Shown here: positions 11,329 to 23,067 of the stretch, one piece after another
How positions within the stretch are numbered: position 1 is the first letter of the stretch
How the letters are laid out: every line of letters starts with the position of its first letter
Assembly: GCF_027744825.2 (NCBI RefSeq)
Contig: NC_071334.1
Coordinates: forward strand, 42,757,437 to 42,821,436
Length of the DNA: 64,000 nucleotides
Direction of reading: 5' to 3'
Source of the DNA: Synchiropus splendidus
Taxonomy: Eukaryota; Chordata; Actinopteri; Syngnathiformes; Callionymidae
Position numbers and translations under genes: made by a program
Notes under the pieces: model-generated
Told to the model about the DNA's origin: nothing
What the model saw: only the letters and a program-made list of their open reading frames with translations
Databases searched by the model: none

Positions 11329-11530
11329 GTTTGCAGGTTCTCCCTGTGTGCGCATGGGTTTTCTCCGAGGTTCTCCGGTTTCTCCCACAGCCCAAAGACA
11401 TGCTCACTAGGTTCATTGAACACTCTAAAATTGCCCCTAGGTGTGCATGAGTGTGTGTGAATGGTTTGTGTGTGCGCCCTGCGATTGACTGGTCACCTGT
11501 CCAGGGTGTATTCCAGCCTCTCTCTCTCAC
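11329..11530 (+). repeat. SINE-type repeat body
   Basis: Carries the landmarks GTGTGCGCATGGGTTTTCTC, CTCCCACAGCCCAAAGACAT, ACTCTAAAATTGCCCCTAGG, GCCCTGCGATTGACTGG and CCTGTCCAGGGTGTATTCCA. This is a body sequence very common in fish genomes and usually follows a tRNA-derived head. A second copy lies at 29339-29645. The head is missing here. Confidence 0.7.
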
Positions 11531-11891
11531 TGGTGTGATACTCTCTGAACAGGACTAAGCGGTTGTTAGTTGACAATGTATGTATGTATTTAATGCTGCT
11601 TCACTGCTGTACTGTTGAATCACGGCTCACAGAAAGAGATTCCCCAAAGTGCCTCTCTGCATCATAAAAAACAGTTGCAAAAGGTGAAATATTATTTTTG
11701 CTTTTCTATTGGAAAGAAATCCAACATGTTGATTGATGTTGAAACTTAAATTATGATATGAGTTTTGAGGTTACAAAGAAAACAAGCACAAAGTTACAGC
11801 ATAATCACAGTAGTCAACCACTGCCAAGGTCACATATGGTCCTCAGTGAACCCTCCTCCCCTCAGCTCTCTCAAGAATTCCTTGGAGAAGG

Positions 11892-11892
<1 letters not shown>
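11531..11892. other. Plain non-coding sequence
   Basis: AT-rich, with a short GTAT-type run near 11577-11590. No exon or repeat family recognised. Confidence 0.35.
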
Positions 11893-11927
<35 letters not shown>

Positions 11928-11935
11928 GCTCCCAG
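11893..11935. repeat. (AC)n microsatellite
   Basis: A pure dinucleotide tract of 43 bases. The short His/Thr and Val/Cys frames across it are artefacts. Confidence 0.97.
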
Positions 11936-12583
11936 GTGAGTATTCCACTCAGTCAGCACGTGACAAAGGGCGACATAATTCAGCGTGAGCCCATATCTCA
12001 TCAGTCCTTGGTCTAGATTAGCAGGTGCAGTCATGCAGGGAAGCAGCTTCCCCTCCAGAGCGAGAAGGACAGTCGCAGAAGTTCTTTCATGGCAAATAAA
12101 AATAGGACATTCCCCAATGTGTTTAGCAACAAAAAATAAAATATGCAGTCGTATATTCAGACATAGAATATGAAAAAAAGACAGGCCTGTGAATCTTGAA
12201 GATGGGAAATGCCATTTTCACTCCTCTTTTTTGTGCAGGAAGATAGATCAACTGCATGAAGAAAATGGTTAAACCCAGTTAGACAGATAAAAGACATACA
12301 CTTTGAGCAGCAGTTAATGTTTTCTTTATTGTTATTGATATTATTGTTGATAATATAGATTTTGTCGGTAAATAAATGACTAAATAAAACCTCCATCACG
12401 AGTGAACCCTGGCATTAACAATGAAGCTCAAGATCCAATGCCATAACATTGTGTAAATACAAAACTGGAATCCATACCATTTGGTTTGCTAAGCCTTCCT
12501 GAATACTGAGGAATGAGTTTAGTACAGGATCTGGCCATCACTCACTCTTTCAGGTGACAGTCATCAGCTAAAACAGGTGACGC
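11936..12583. other. Plain non-coding sequence
   Basis: Contains an AT-rich imperfect TTATTG/GATAAT run near 12310-12360. No gene or shared repeat seen. Confidence 0.35.
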
Positions 12584-12777
12584 TAATGATGGGCTGGTGA
12601 GGCTTCATGAAACAGTGTCCTCGTTTTTAGCGCCCATTAGGTGGCGCTGTTGTTTAAAAATGATGTGAAGTTTAATTGAAATGGTTGTTTAAACCCAAAC
12701 TTTTTAGAGTACCGTCTAGTGAACTCTCTAGTGAAAATGAGGATACTGTTTCACGAAGCCTCATCGGTCCATCACTA
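12584..12777 (+). mobile_element. MITE copy with both termini
   Basis: Runs from TAATGATGGGCTGGTGAGGC to CGAAGCCTCATCGGTCCATC and ACTA. The left CTCF-like motif at 12634-12648 has one mismatch (CCATTAGGTGGCGCT); the right one is degraded (GTACCGTCTAGTGAACTC). No target duplication is visible. Confidence 0.8.
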
Positions 12778-15509
12778 CTCTACGTCCTCGCCATCTGCCC
12801 CGGGCCGTCTAAACAGATGAAGTGGAACATTCTCCTGAAGGCTGAGCAGTAAAGGCGACCTGAAAAATTACCCTTCACAGAGCATATAGTTACCATGCGA
12901 GTCCTCCTCAAATATACTGCAGCGGTTTTGCCACGCAGTACATTCTTCTCTCTCGCTCACCTTCCCCATTCATTTGTGAATCTTGTCAGTCACAGACAGG
13001 TGAATCACTTCTCTCTCTGGACTCTCACGTTACATCAACATGCCACGCCTCCCAAACCGTCTCTGCTGAGTACTTCCTCACAACCACAGTAGGAGGCTAC
13101 CTTCTCAAGTGAAGACTCTCCACGCATCGCTGCAGTACAAGAGTCAAACAGGACCCTTGAAATTCAAGACTTTTATGTAAGGTTTGTTAACTACACACAT
13201 GTCTGCTTCAGAGAACACTTATTAACCATTAAATAGCTAATGATCTAATTAGCTTCTTATTAGATTAGATAGACTCGCATGATCTAAAGTGTATCAGATA
13301 TTTACAATATGATGAGTAGGCAGTTCCCCGATTCTTCTCTTGTGTGTGGTGTAAAACCTCAGATGACTGCGACGGCCATGTTAGCGTGCTCGAGTGCTGA
13401 CAAGCTGACAGACTGAGCAGGAGCTTATCTGGCTGCAGCGTCAGTCATCTCTTCGGCCGAGTTCATAGCTCGACAAGCCGTCTCAAGATCGACTCTGTGT
13501 CAACATTACCACTGCCTGAAGCCAGTGTTAACCTCTCACCGCGTGCTATTGATACAGTCCACGTCGACCACGGTTATGCAGAGAGACGTCTTAATCGGTA
13601 AGTGAACTCAGTTTACTCTGTATACTTTTATTGAATATGATTAACAGTCAACACAGGAAATTCCAAGTTAACATATAACCTTTTTTTTTTTAACTGCAGT
13701 TCAGATGAGTCATGACGTCCTCATTCTCTTCCTCATAAATGAATGAATACAAAATAAAAAAGAAGTAAATACAAAGGCAGTGAATTCAAGTTAGTCTTGA
13801 TTGACTTATTGAATTTCCAGTCTATTCACACACATTCACAAAAAGAAGAATAGTAACAACAAAATAATGATGTATTCTACAGATAAAAGCATAAAAAAAT
13901 CAATATCGGTTTGTTTGTTTCATCGGAAAGCGACGCCCAGAAGCAGCACTCCACTTCACCAAAGAGTGAAAGTGCGTTTGGTTTGTCCTCAAGCAGATGC
14001 GTTGCCGCATCTGGAATGTTGTGGAGATTTATTGAATAATAGAGTAATTCCAGATAACCCATGTATTAGGTAAACTGACACTGTTCCATTGTGATACTGA
14101 AGTTAGTCTGCATCGTCCGTGCTGGTTCTTCTAAGTTTCCTTGGACGTCCTATTAGATGTTTATGCCACAATGTCTTTGACTCCTTTTTCCAGATCCATT
14201 CCTGAAGCTCATCACTCCACCACCGACTCATCCTGTCTTCCTTTCCTTTTCTCTGAGGATACACCAAATTCTTTCTTTGCAGTTTTCCTCACCAATCCTG
14301 CAGTAGTTCTTCCTGACCATCCATCTAACTTCTCCGCACCGCCACCTCCATCCTCTTCCCAAGATGCATGACTTGGAACAACAGGCTTAAATTCTGAAAT
14401 GAATTACAGCTAATTAAAACAGTGGCTTTAAATAAACAATAACAAATGGGAACAAGCTCACCTGTGCTGTTCAAAACTGCACTTACTTGTTTGGAGTTGT
14501 GGAGGAGTTCTATTGATTTTTGCAGAGATATTCCTGATTTGAACTGATCAGACACTGATCCATGTGTTTTGTTTTCTTTTTTCCAGACGCAGTTGAGGAG
14601 AAACATTTCTCTTTCCTCAGGCACAGTAGGTGATGCAAGGAGTGGCAAGCTCCGGGTAATTCTAAGGCAGTGATCGTTCCCATTGTTATTTTCACTCTTA
14701 AGTGTTGACATTTGTTTATCTGCTCAGCTTTGATCTGAAAAAGTTGGTTTCAGCTTCATAAGGCCTTTGATGTTCTGGATTTTCCACAGAAATGTTTTTC
14801 TACAAAAATACATAAATATGTGCGCTTCATATATGTGTCCAAGCACGTAAATGGAGAACTAAAATGTCTACAATTCAAATCACACTCTTCATCCTGTTCA
14901 TTGGTGCGAGTCATGAGGTAAAAGGTCACCCAATGTAACCCACGTACTCTGAAGTGGCTTTGCTATTGGAGATTTTCCCAGACCCTTTGTCAGTCCTCTC
15001 TCAGGAATCGACCAAACTGGAAGCAGCTCTTCTGGAGCTCTCTAGTTCTTCAGACACAACTTTTCACAACTTTTTTTCTGCAGAGCCAGTGTCATTGGAG
15101 CCTATGATGTAAGCAAGGACTATCGCAGCTGGCGCCTGTCATATTCCAGGAAAGGTAGCAAAACACAACTCTACACAAAGTCCATGAGAATTAGTTTTAC
15201 AATAGCTTACTCACCCTGGAATCACTGTTGCGTGAGGGAAAATGGAGGGAGAGCTGGCAGGCACTTACTCTTATATGAGGTGGTGTTCCTCCGCCCCCAC
15301 TGGGTGGGGAGTACATCTTTATCTTCAGTGTCAGAACACTTTGTTCTTCAACATGCTTGTGGACTAAAAAACTACATCTAGAATTTGCACTACCTTCCTG
15401 ATGGTCCTGGATCTGTGCAAAGCCTTCTCCCCAGTACAAGTGCTTCCCCACATAGGTTCCTGCCACATGTTCACGTCACTTCCGTAGGTTCACCTGCTGT
15501 CTTCTGCTG
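12778..15509. other. Plain non-coding sequence
   Basis: About 2.7 kb without a member of the repeat families and without a convincing exon. The 128-codon minus frame at 14325-14711 shows no motif and no base bias that separates it from chance. T-rich and A-rich runs occur near 13680 and 13740-13870. Confidence 0.35.
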
Positions 15510-15688
15510 TAGTGATGAGCTCATGAAACAGTGTCCTCATTTTCAGAGCCCACTAGATGGCACTCTCTGACCATAAATCTTTGGATTCATTTCAATGAAA
15601 CCTCACATCATTTTTAAACCGACAGCACCACCTACTGAGCTCTGAAACTGAGGGCACTGTTTGATGTAGCGTCACCAGTCCATCACTA
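15510..15688 (+). mobile_element. MITE copy, AGCCCACTAG subfamily
   Basis: Begins TAGTGATGAGCTCATGAAAC and ends CCAGTCCATCACTA. The left CTCF-like motif at 15550-15564 is an exact fit. The right motif (AGCACCACCTACTGAG) has two mismatches. Confidence 0.82.
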
Positions 15689-17404
15689 TCAAACAATGAG
15701 CTTTTGTTTGCTCACCTCAATGTTGTAAACAAAAAATGATGACAGTGCGCTGAGTAAAGAAAACAACGATCAACTGAGATGTGTGTGCTGGACAAAAATA
15801 ATATGTTTGAGAATATAAAATAAATATTTCCTATCCCAGCTCCAGCCAGAGATGACTGTCAAAAAACAGGAGCGATAAAAGCTCATTCTGCATCCACCTT
15901 TAGCCCACTTTCATATTACTATTACTATTGACTCAGATCTCTTCACCCCACAGACGGCACCATTAGTGGTTCACCCTCATGGAGGTCAAGAACCCTGATG
16001 CCATTAATGGCAGGAAGGTTAAACACAGTATTTGCCAGTGACATGTTGAAACGGATCGCTGGTGAGATCGATTTATTTAAACCGACAGGTGAATTGCTGT
16101 AAAAATCTACTTCCAAATGAATGCTACACACAGACCCGATAGTGTTGCCGCAAAATCATTAATTCATAGATGCTGTCTAGACCTGCAAGATCATCGCTCA
16201 GGCTCATGAGCAGTAGCCTGGTGCACTAGCCGAGGTCCCCTGGGAGCTCAAGGCTAAAGCTGTGATCTAAAATTACCGCAGTCTAAATGTACCAGAGGCT
16301 AACTAAGCTGCCGCTGGACTTTCAGTGAATCTTCTTTCATCTCTGCAGCTTTACTGAACTTGTCATTCAAACTGAGGCAGAAAAACATTCTCGATTCAAT
16401 AGCTTCTCTTTTGGATTATTCATGACTCTCATACCCATGGCTGTCTACCACTCACGGCTGCACCCCCCCGTCCTCCCACTGTGCGTCTCGTACAGGTGGC
16501 TGTCATCCAGACATAGCGCGACATGCACCCAGCCTTCCGCATCCCAGCAGTTCGGCTCATTTACAAAGCACTGGGCCAATCCCCGGGCCCCTGGCGTGGG
16601 CGCTGCACTGCACACAGCAGCCATCTGGAATGGGAGCTCCCATCACCACTCCACCCACCGACGGCTTCCCATCCCTCGGTCAAAAATTACAGACACCAAA
16701 CAAATGGTGAACTTTTAATTTGAGGCATGCAACTTCATCCAAGTGTGGGAAGCTACACCGGGGAGAAGTTATGAGCGATGTGTGTGCATCGCGTGGTTTG
16801 CTGAGGTGGCATGTGGTTGTTATCTCATCGTCAGCAGTTTGCGGCTACTATGAGGAGCACTTTCTTCTATGCATGTAGATGTCGTCCCACTTATTAAACG
16901 GCTGCGTTAACTGGTGTAAAAAAAAGTGTTATACTATGACATGAGTATGATTATTATATATACTATACATAATATTTTGGGATAATACATTAAAAATGAA
17001 ATTCCCGTTTGTCATAAATATGCTCATGATTTGAAAACATTTCTAAAAAAAAAAAAAAAATCAGGCAGTGGCAAATTTACAATGGCGTGCAAATATTGCA
17101 TGACAGAGCACAAAGCCTTTGAAAGTTAGTACTATCTGTATAGAGTATAGTAGGGTTGTGTTTAATTCCATTAGCATCAAGGATTTTTAGTACTCTGGCT
17201 AATATAAATGCAAGTCCTGCTCGGGGACCACAGTAAGGTCAAGTATTAAAAATGTTACGTCATACACTTTATTCTCATACCGAATATAAAAACGCTAGCT
17301 CTGTAATATCAGATTCATATTTTGTTGCCTGAGTTAAAAAAAAAAAAAAAAATTTAATGTACTTACAATATTTTTGTGAACTTGAATAACAAAGTACCAT
17401 AATT
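15689..17404. other. Plain non-coding sequence
   Basis: Includes a GC-richer patch at 16430-16690 with overlapping open frames but no recognisable product, and short A-tracts at about 17045 and 17337. Nothing else assignable. Confidence 0.35.
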
Positions 17405-17464
17405 ACTATATAGCGTATGTACTATATAGCGTATGTACTCTATAGCGTATATACTATATAGCGG
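17405..17464. repeat. 16-bp minisatellite, 3.75 units
   Basis: Unit ACTATATAGCGTATGT at 17405-17420 is repeated exactly at 17421-17436, with variants at 17437-17452 and 17453-17464 (partial). The CG step in each unit is conserved. The flanking text ACTGACTATATTCCACTA may be a decayed further unit. Confidence 0.9.
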
Positions 17465-17529
17465 CTTACTGACTATATTCCACTACTTCTGTCTCGCGGC
17501 CTGAACCCTGATGCTTATACAACGACGGC

Positions 17530-18062
17530 GCTAAATATAAGGATTTTTACAGGCTGAGGAGAGTAATGTTACCAAAATATTGAGCATCTTCACATCAAAC
17601 CAATGAAATCATAGGTGTTTCATTGACCATAAAGCGCTCAAAATGCATGTCTGCAGCACCACCAATGGAGTCGAACTCCTGCAGAACCGGAGACGAGAAG
17701 CAGCTGCTGAGACCGACTTTGGACACTTTGGACATGTGGGCGAAAACAGCACATTTTGTGAGCTTTAATGTCAAGGAGTGAGGAGTTAATGATTCAAATT
17801 CAGAGCATTTGTTTCATGATCCCAATTAGTTTCATGAGTCAGTCTCCATGCTGGACCCCATTTCAAAACTAGTTTAGATGTGATCGTCATGCCTTTTGAA
17901 GCCGTGTGCACCACTGTCCCTTCCAAGGTGCAGACAGCACATCAGCACCCGGCATATAGACAGGTGCAGCCTATGTATGAACCTGATCTGTTTTCTTCTC
18001 AAAGTTAGTGGGTGGGGCTAATATTCCGGTGCGCTCTTTAGTCCGGGATTGACCGTAATTAT
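17530..18062 (+). mobile_element. Old DNA-transposon-like repeat, copy 1
   Basis: The part 17778-18062 aligns by eye with 51455-51690. Shared landmarks are GTGAGGAGTTAATGATTCAA, CATGAGTCAGTCTCCATGCT, GTGCACCACTG, CAGGTGCAG-CTATG and CCGGTGCGCTCTTTAGTCCG. Paired CCGGTGCG.CT.TAGTCC and GTGCGGCTTAT motifs recall terminal subrepeats common in vertebrate DNA transposons. The part 17590-17650 (ACCAATGAAATCATAGGTGT) also resembles 55828-55875. Family name and true ends are not determined. Confidence 0.5.
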
Positions 18063-19038
18063 TTCAGAACACTATGTTTTCATGTTTTCATACTATAAAT
18101 TCTTTGTTCTGAAAACGGACAACACTTCAGACAAATACTCCATAGATATAGACCTAGAAAGGCAAATAATGCCGATGTGGGGCAATCATTTTACAAACCA
18201 CCCCGACGCTACTATCTGGTGAACTTGAATTGCAAAACACTCTGTGATTATTGCCCAGCCAGACTGATAATACAATCAGCATTTGAAAGTCTATGGAGCC
18301 TGGAGTCTAATGACTGCCTCGTTCTTTACAACCACAAGCAATTTCTTTCATTACAAAGCACTCAGAGACTTTTTTGTGTGGGGGGTGCTCACTGGTATTA
18401 GTATTGATGGCTCGTATTGGTAGAACACAGCTGGCGCTTTGGGTTAGAATGGCATCTTAAAAACAAACTAGACTGCAGTGAAGACAGTGGTGCTGTTAAC
18501 TTCATGGGCTGCCTCTTCTTGTGTGATATACACAGAAATCCTGTGACAAAACAGGATTGTTCTCTCAGCACCATGGACAGCGCCTCAGTGTACCACTGCA
18601 GTGTGCTCTCTGTCGGCATCAGCATCTCTGTCAAAACTAAAACACTGTTCATGCAAAGTGGATTAAAGATTTGCCTTGGTGAGGACTATCCTCCTACCAT
18701 TATTCAGGGCAGGTAAAATTTTTGAAAAAGCTTTTCTACAGTCTAAAGTCAAAGTCAAAAGTCAAAGAGGTTTAAGCATTGCAAATAATTTGTATAAAGT
18801 ATCATAGACATGGCTCTGGAACAGTGTGTTAATATGTGCTACAAAGTTGGCTCTGTTGAATCACGACGCTAAATAAGAGTAAAGTTTCTCATCTTAGGAA
18901 ATTGAGCGCAGTGTTGCACGATGCAAGAACCGGAAACAAGTGTCTTTGTGATGTCACTGGAGGTGGATCCTGTCATTACAATGCAGGCTCTTCAGCTTCA
19001 GTGTCAAGGCATTGCAATAGAACTTCTACATGTTCTAA
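18063..19038. other. Plain non-coding sequence
   Basis: The 99-codon plus frame at 18417-18716 has no recognisable domain. A short imperfect AAAGTCAAAGTCAAAAGTCA run lies near 18743-18765. Confidence 0.35.
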
Positions 19039-19240
19039 TGGTGCCAGTGAGCATGGAAATGAGGACACTGTTTCATGAAGCATCAGCAGCCAATGAGGTT
19101 TAATTTAAACAGTACAAGAGGTTTCATGAAACGAAGGTCACTAGATGGCACCGCCACACCTTTAAAATGTTTGGACTTGAACAACTAATTGAATGCAACC
19201 TCACATTTATATACCAAGTGGCGCCTGCTGTTCCAGAAGA
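19039..19240 (+). mobile_element. Rearranged MITE copy
   Basis: Starts with a right-arm fragment (GAGGACACTGTTTCATGAAG), followed by a left-arm fragment (AGAGGTTTCATGAAACGAAG), then AATGTTTGGACTTGAACAAC and CAAGTGGCGCCTGCTG. The left motif is TCACTAGATGGCACC with one mismatch. Probably two fused or internally deleted copies. Confidence 0.7.
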
Positions 19241-19411
19241 TGACTCCCTTATGCAAACCTTGTCAGATCCAAAGTGTAATAAATGGTAGTTTCTGAAAAC
19301 AAAATTTGAAACACAGTATTGCTTCTGGGTTGAATCAATGTCAGTCACACTTTAATGACACAATACTACCTAATCAATTTGTAAATGGTTCAAACACACA
19401 GATTTAAGGGC

Positions 19412-19472
19412 AAAAAGCGCCATCCAGTCGGCTGGAAAAATGAGGACATTGGTACATGAAGGTTGGGCGACT
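19412..19472 (+). mobile_element. MITE fragment
   Basis: Only a right-arm remnant remains: AAAAGCGCCATCCAGTCGGC followed by ATGAGGACATTGGTACATGA. Confidence 0.55.
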
Positions 19473-19541
19473 CTATTACTATCCATTACTATGGGATGGG
19501 CTATTCAATACTATCATCAATAGTAATAGAATAGAATAAAA

Positions 19542-19759
19542 CAGTGATGGTAGATGGGGATTCATGACACAGTGTCTTGATTTTCAGGGGCCACCAGATG
19601 GCACTATATGCTGTAAAATGTTTGGACTTGAACAGCTAATTCAACGAAACCTCATACCATCTCTAAACCAAGAGCGCCATCTAGTGACCTCTGAAAATCA
19701 GGACACTGTTTCATCAACCCTGCAGTACTGTTTCATCATTCCTCATCTACCCATCACTA
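19542..19759 (+). mobile_element. Complete MITE copy with 8-bp target duplication
   Basis: The best-delimited copy. It starts CAGTGATGGTAGATGG and ends CCTCATCTACCCATCACTA (218 bp). Flanking octamers GAATAAAA (19534-19541) and GAATAGAA (19760-19767) agree at seven of eight positions. An 8-bp duplication with these termini is the hAT pattern. The left CTCF-like motif at 19591-19605 is exact; the right motif has one mismatch. It contains GTTTGGACTTGAACAGCTAA in the spacer. Confidence 0.9.
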
Positions 19760-20029
19760 GAATAGAACTGGAGTGTCATTGTGGCCACCATGAAACATCA
19801 TTTCATCAACGCCTCTTTGCATTGTATCACAAATATATGCATCCAATGCAGGACTAAAAGTAACATGCATACACAGACAAATCCTAAAAACTTCTGCATC
19901 CATTCCAGGCACCAGAATTGAGTATCCTCTTCCTTGTCCTATCCTCAATGTCTCAGCTGTGATGGCAAATTTTACTGAGAAACGAGAATTGATACAGACA
20001 TATCAACATATCACTAATCCTACAGTGAA

Positions 20030-20252
20030 CCATATACCTGCCTCCATTTTCCTATTTTGTGCAAGAGGTATACTATCAGTACGTTTCCCACAGTCGCCAT
20101 GTTGGTTTTGGAGTTTGTTGTTGTCATATACTTTTGTCTCTGGGTGCTCCCCCTGGTGGATATACCAGCGCAAAGAACTCATGGAAGCATCCGATCGGTG
20201 ATGGTAACACCGATTGAAATGTGTGGGTACAACTTTGTACGTAATAAGCAGG
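20030..20252 (+). repeat. Interspersed repeat family U, copy 2 (right half)
   Basis: Contains CTATTTTGTGCAAGAGGTAT, the CGCCATGTTGGTTTTGGAGT block, CTCCCCCTGGTGGATATACC and CATGGAAGCATCCGATCGGT, then GTACAACTTTGTACGTA. The left half present in copy 1 is absent. A near-CTCF motif (reverse of CCACCAGGGGGAGCA, one mismatch) sits at 20145-20159. Confidence 0.65.
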
Positions 20253-22143
20253 ATCTGCTTATAGAAGGAGATTATTAGAACACAGATTCTCTGCTGTGGA
20301 AAAGAAGGTAAAGATTGTTTTTTGTTGGTTTGTTTTAATTCAGCTACACATAACTATACAAGCCACATGACAACTGAAGATCATCTAGATTTCTGGCAAA
20401 CGCCAGTCAAAGACATCTGAGTAAAATCAGTTTACGCAATGAGTTGTTCAGTTTTAGTTGGAAATGGATTCAATCCTTCAAACAACCAATGGATTAAACT
20501 ATCTCAAAACATTGAGGGCGATCCAAGACGATGAAGATGGTTTTGACGACTTAAGATGAGTGATACTCCTCAAGCATTGAGGGCTGATGCATGTGACTGA
20601 AGGCGTTGATGGGGACAATGACAAGGATTGGAAATCTCCAGTGTCAGTCAGAGAAGTGCGCCAGTAGCCATGTTACTTTGGCGTCATCACGTGATCGCAT
20701 CTGCCGTCCGAGGCCTCATCGAGGCTTCTGACAAGCTCTTCAACGGCTCCTTGAGATACTCTGCCATCAAACTGAATTCATTCCTTTAAACCTGATAATC
20801 GCTAAGTGAATTATGCTTGTTTACATCTTCAGAGAGCCCTGTTCACGAGTGCCGGACTGTTGAGGCACTAAGTGTTTGCTCAGAGGCGTGCGATCAATCC
20901 AACACACGCCGTGTTAATCATCAAACGGGAAACGTTATTTTTTTAGAAAAAGCATGGCTTCCAGTTCTGAGGGATCTGTTCAGACTTAAGAGACCAAGGC
21001 ATGTAGACTGAAAGGAGCGAGGAGTTTAATTAGAGGAGCCCACTATCACCAGACATGCTCGAGGAGAAAGAGACGCGGGCTGCTTGAAAGCAAAGGAGGG
21101 ATTCAGAGGAATTTAGCATATCTCAGTGTGATCTGTGTCGGACAGTGGAATAAATATTCAGACAAATTCATGGAGATTTCTTTTGGAATATTTAAAACTA
21201 ATGTGAGATGTGCGCTTCTTTCAGTTGAAAGGTCTGCAATGTCTAGAGGGAGATCGTTCCGTAGCACAATATTCCAACTTGCAAATCCTGCATCATGTGA
21301 CAGAATTTCCCAGTTCCTAGAAACTGGAATGCACCAAGATGTCATCCTGTTGACAACCCACCCCTTTCCAGGAAAGCCTACAACTGCTACTTTGGGTGAT
21401 GTTTGATCTTTTCAAAATAAGCAAATCTATGTCATACTTCATGACATAGATACTATGTCATATACTCGACAAAGGATATAATACTTTGGTCAGTGTCTTT
21501 TTTTTTTTTGTTTTTTTTTGCTTTTGATTACCCTGCAGTTCAGGGTTCAAGGTCAGATCATTCTCCTCCTGTCACCCATCATCACATTGCTATTCCGACT
21601 GCTTTCAAGCCATCATCTGCATAAAGCTAAAAGTCCAAACGGCTTCAACATATTTCTCATCTCATCATCCCGCCTGCATATCTCACACATGCGTCCATGT
21701 CAGGTTCCTGCTGACAGATTCTATATGTTCCCTTCAGAATCTTACCAGCAACTCTGATATATACGTGAAGACTTGCACCTTGCTTGCACACATGCCCTGT
21801 TTCCCCGTGAACATGATTAGAGCTTCTGTGCGGCAGAGCCACACCAGAATTGTCACCTCCTCCACTCTGCGCTGGAATTCCACGCCAAGGAAGGCTTCTC
21901 CTTTTTTCTCTCATCCTCCACAGGTATCAGCTTAATGGGGTATTCACGGACAGATCTTTATTCACCAGCTTTCTGTCTCCTTCCTTCTGGCAGGTCGCTG
22001 AAATTGAGCTGAGCAGCACTTTGCCCATTAACCGGAGCATTGTTCTAAACACAGACTATAGTGCTACATGCTGTTTACAATAGAAACTGATGTGTCAACT
22101 GGATCTAATGTAATAAATGAGCAACACTGAAAAAGTGTCAGTA
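20253..22143. other. Plain non-coding sequence
   Basis: No repeat family match. It holds a T-tract with G interruptions near 21498-21520 and a short perfect inverted repeat (CTATGTCAT ... ATGACATAG) near 21427-21449. Open frames at 21128-21406 lack motifs. Confidence 0.35.
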
Positions 22144-22325
22144 TCTACTGAAGGGTTGATGAGGTTTTATGAAACAGTGTCCCGATTATCACCAGATGGT
22201 GCTGTCAGCTGTAAAATGTTTGGACTAGAACAACAAAGTCAATGAAACCTCACATAATTTTGAAACCAAAAGCGCCACCTAGTGGTGTCTGAAAATTAGA
22301 GCACTGTGTCATTATTCCTTCATAT
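22144..22325 (+). mobile_element. MITE copy, left motif damaged
   Basis: Begins GAAGGGTTGATGAGGTTTTA. The left motif (TCACCAGATGGTGCT) has two mismatches and a few bases are deleted before it. The right motif at 22271-22285 is an exact fit on minus. The outer right end is lost near a T-rich run at 22328-22356. Confidence 0.8.
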
Positions 22326-22571
22326 TTGTTTTTTTTTTGTTTTTTTGTTTTTTTTGTTAAACACAGGGCATGGTGCAATCAAAACAGAGGGTCATTATTC
22401 AAATCAGGGACATGCAAAGATAGAATCAGAATCATATTCAGAATCAACTTTATTACCATAGTCATTGGGGATCCCACGAACTAGGAAAGTGCTTTCGAAT
22501 AAACTGCTGTCATGAATAAAAAATAAAATAAACCAGAAACAACAAAGGCTGATCACAAATTCAACAGTTCC

Positions 22572-23067
22572 TGTCATGTCCCCTCCTGTTGTGCTTTTAT
22601 TTTGTATGGACACTTCCCCGTTTCCTGTGTGCGCTTTGTGTCTTGACAGGTCGGGCACTAGTGGCAGCTGCACCTCATTTCCCCTGATTTCTTACAGCCT
22701 CTTAAGGAGTAGCTGGAGGACAGTGCAGCGCTGGGTCGTGAACGTTTTTCATGTGTGGTATGCTGGACATTTCATTATTTGGATCTCTACTTTTCCTCAT
22801 GGACTGCCTTGCGCCTGAGTATTTTTGTAAGTTTTATCCTGACTTTGATTTCTCATTTTCTAGTTCCTGTTCCTCCTCGTGCCCGATCTTCCTTGTGAAC
22901 TGTTTGTTTGGACTTTGGACAATTCCTAACCTCGATCATCATTTATTCTCCGTTGGAGACTCCTTTATTTATTGTTATGGACTTTGTGTTGGCTGCCGTT
23001 TTTGTTTATTAAGTGCTGTGTTGTTGTCCTGCAATTGAGTCTCCTCTCATTTCTGAGTCTTGTGACA
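22572..23067 (+). mobile_element. Solo-LTR-like insertion inside the L2 LINE
   Basis: Ends are TGTCATGTCCCC and CTTGTGACA. Perfect 5-bp direct repeats GTTCC flank it (22567-22571 and 23068-23072). A TG...CA structure with 5-bp duplication is standard for LTR retrotransposons of the Gypsy/ERV type. No internal coding region and no second LTR are present. The T-rich interior and TGTYA-type ends resemble the elements at 5815 and 37863. Orientation is tentative. Confidence 0.7.

Noticed and set aside
11758..12034. Overlapping frames across an AC tract on both strands
   Set aside because: Artefacts of the dinucleotide repeat.
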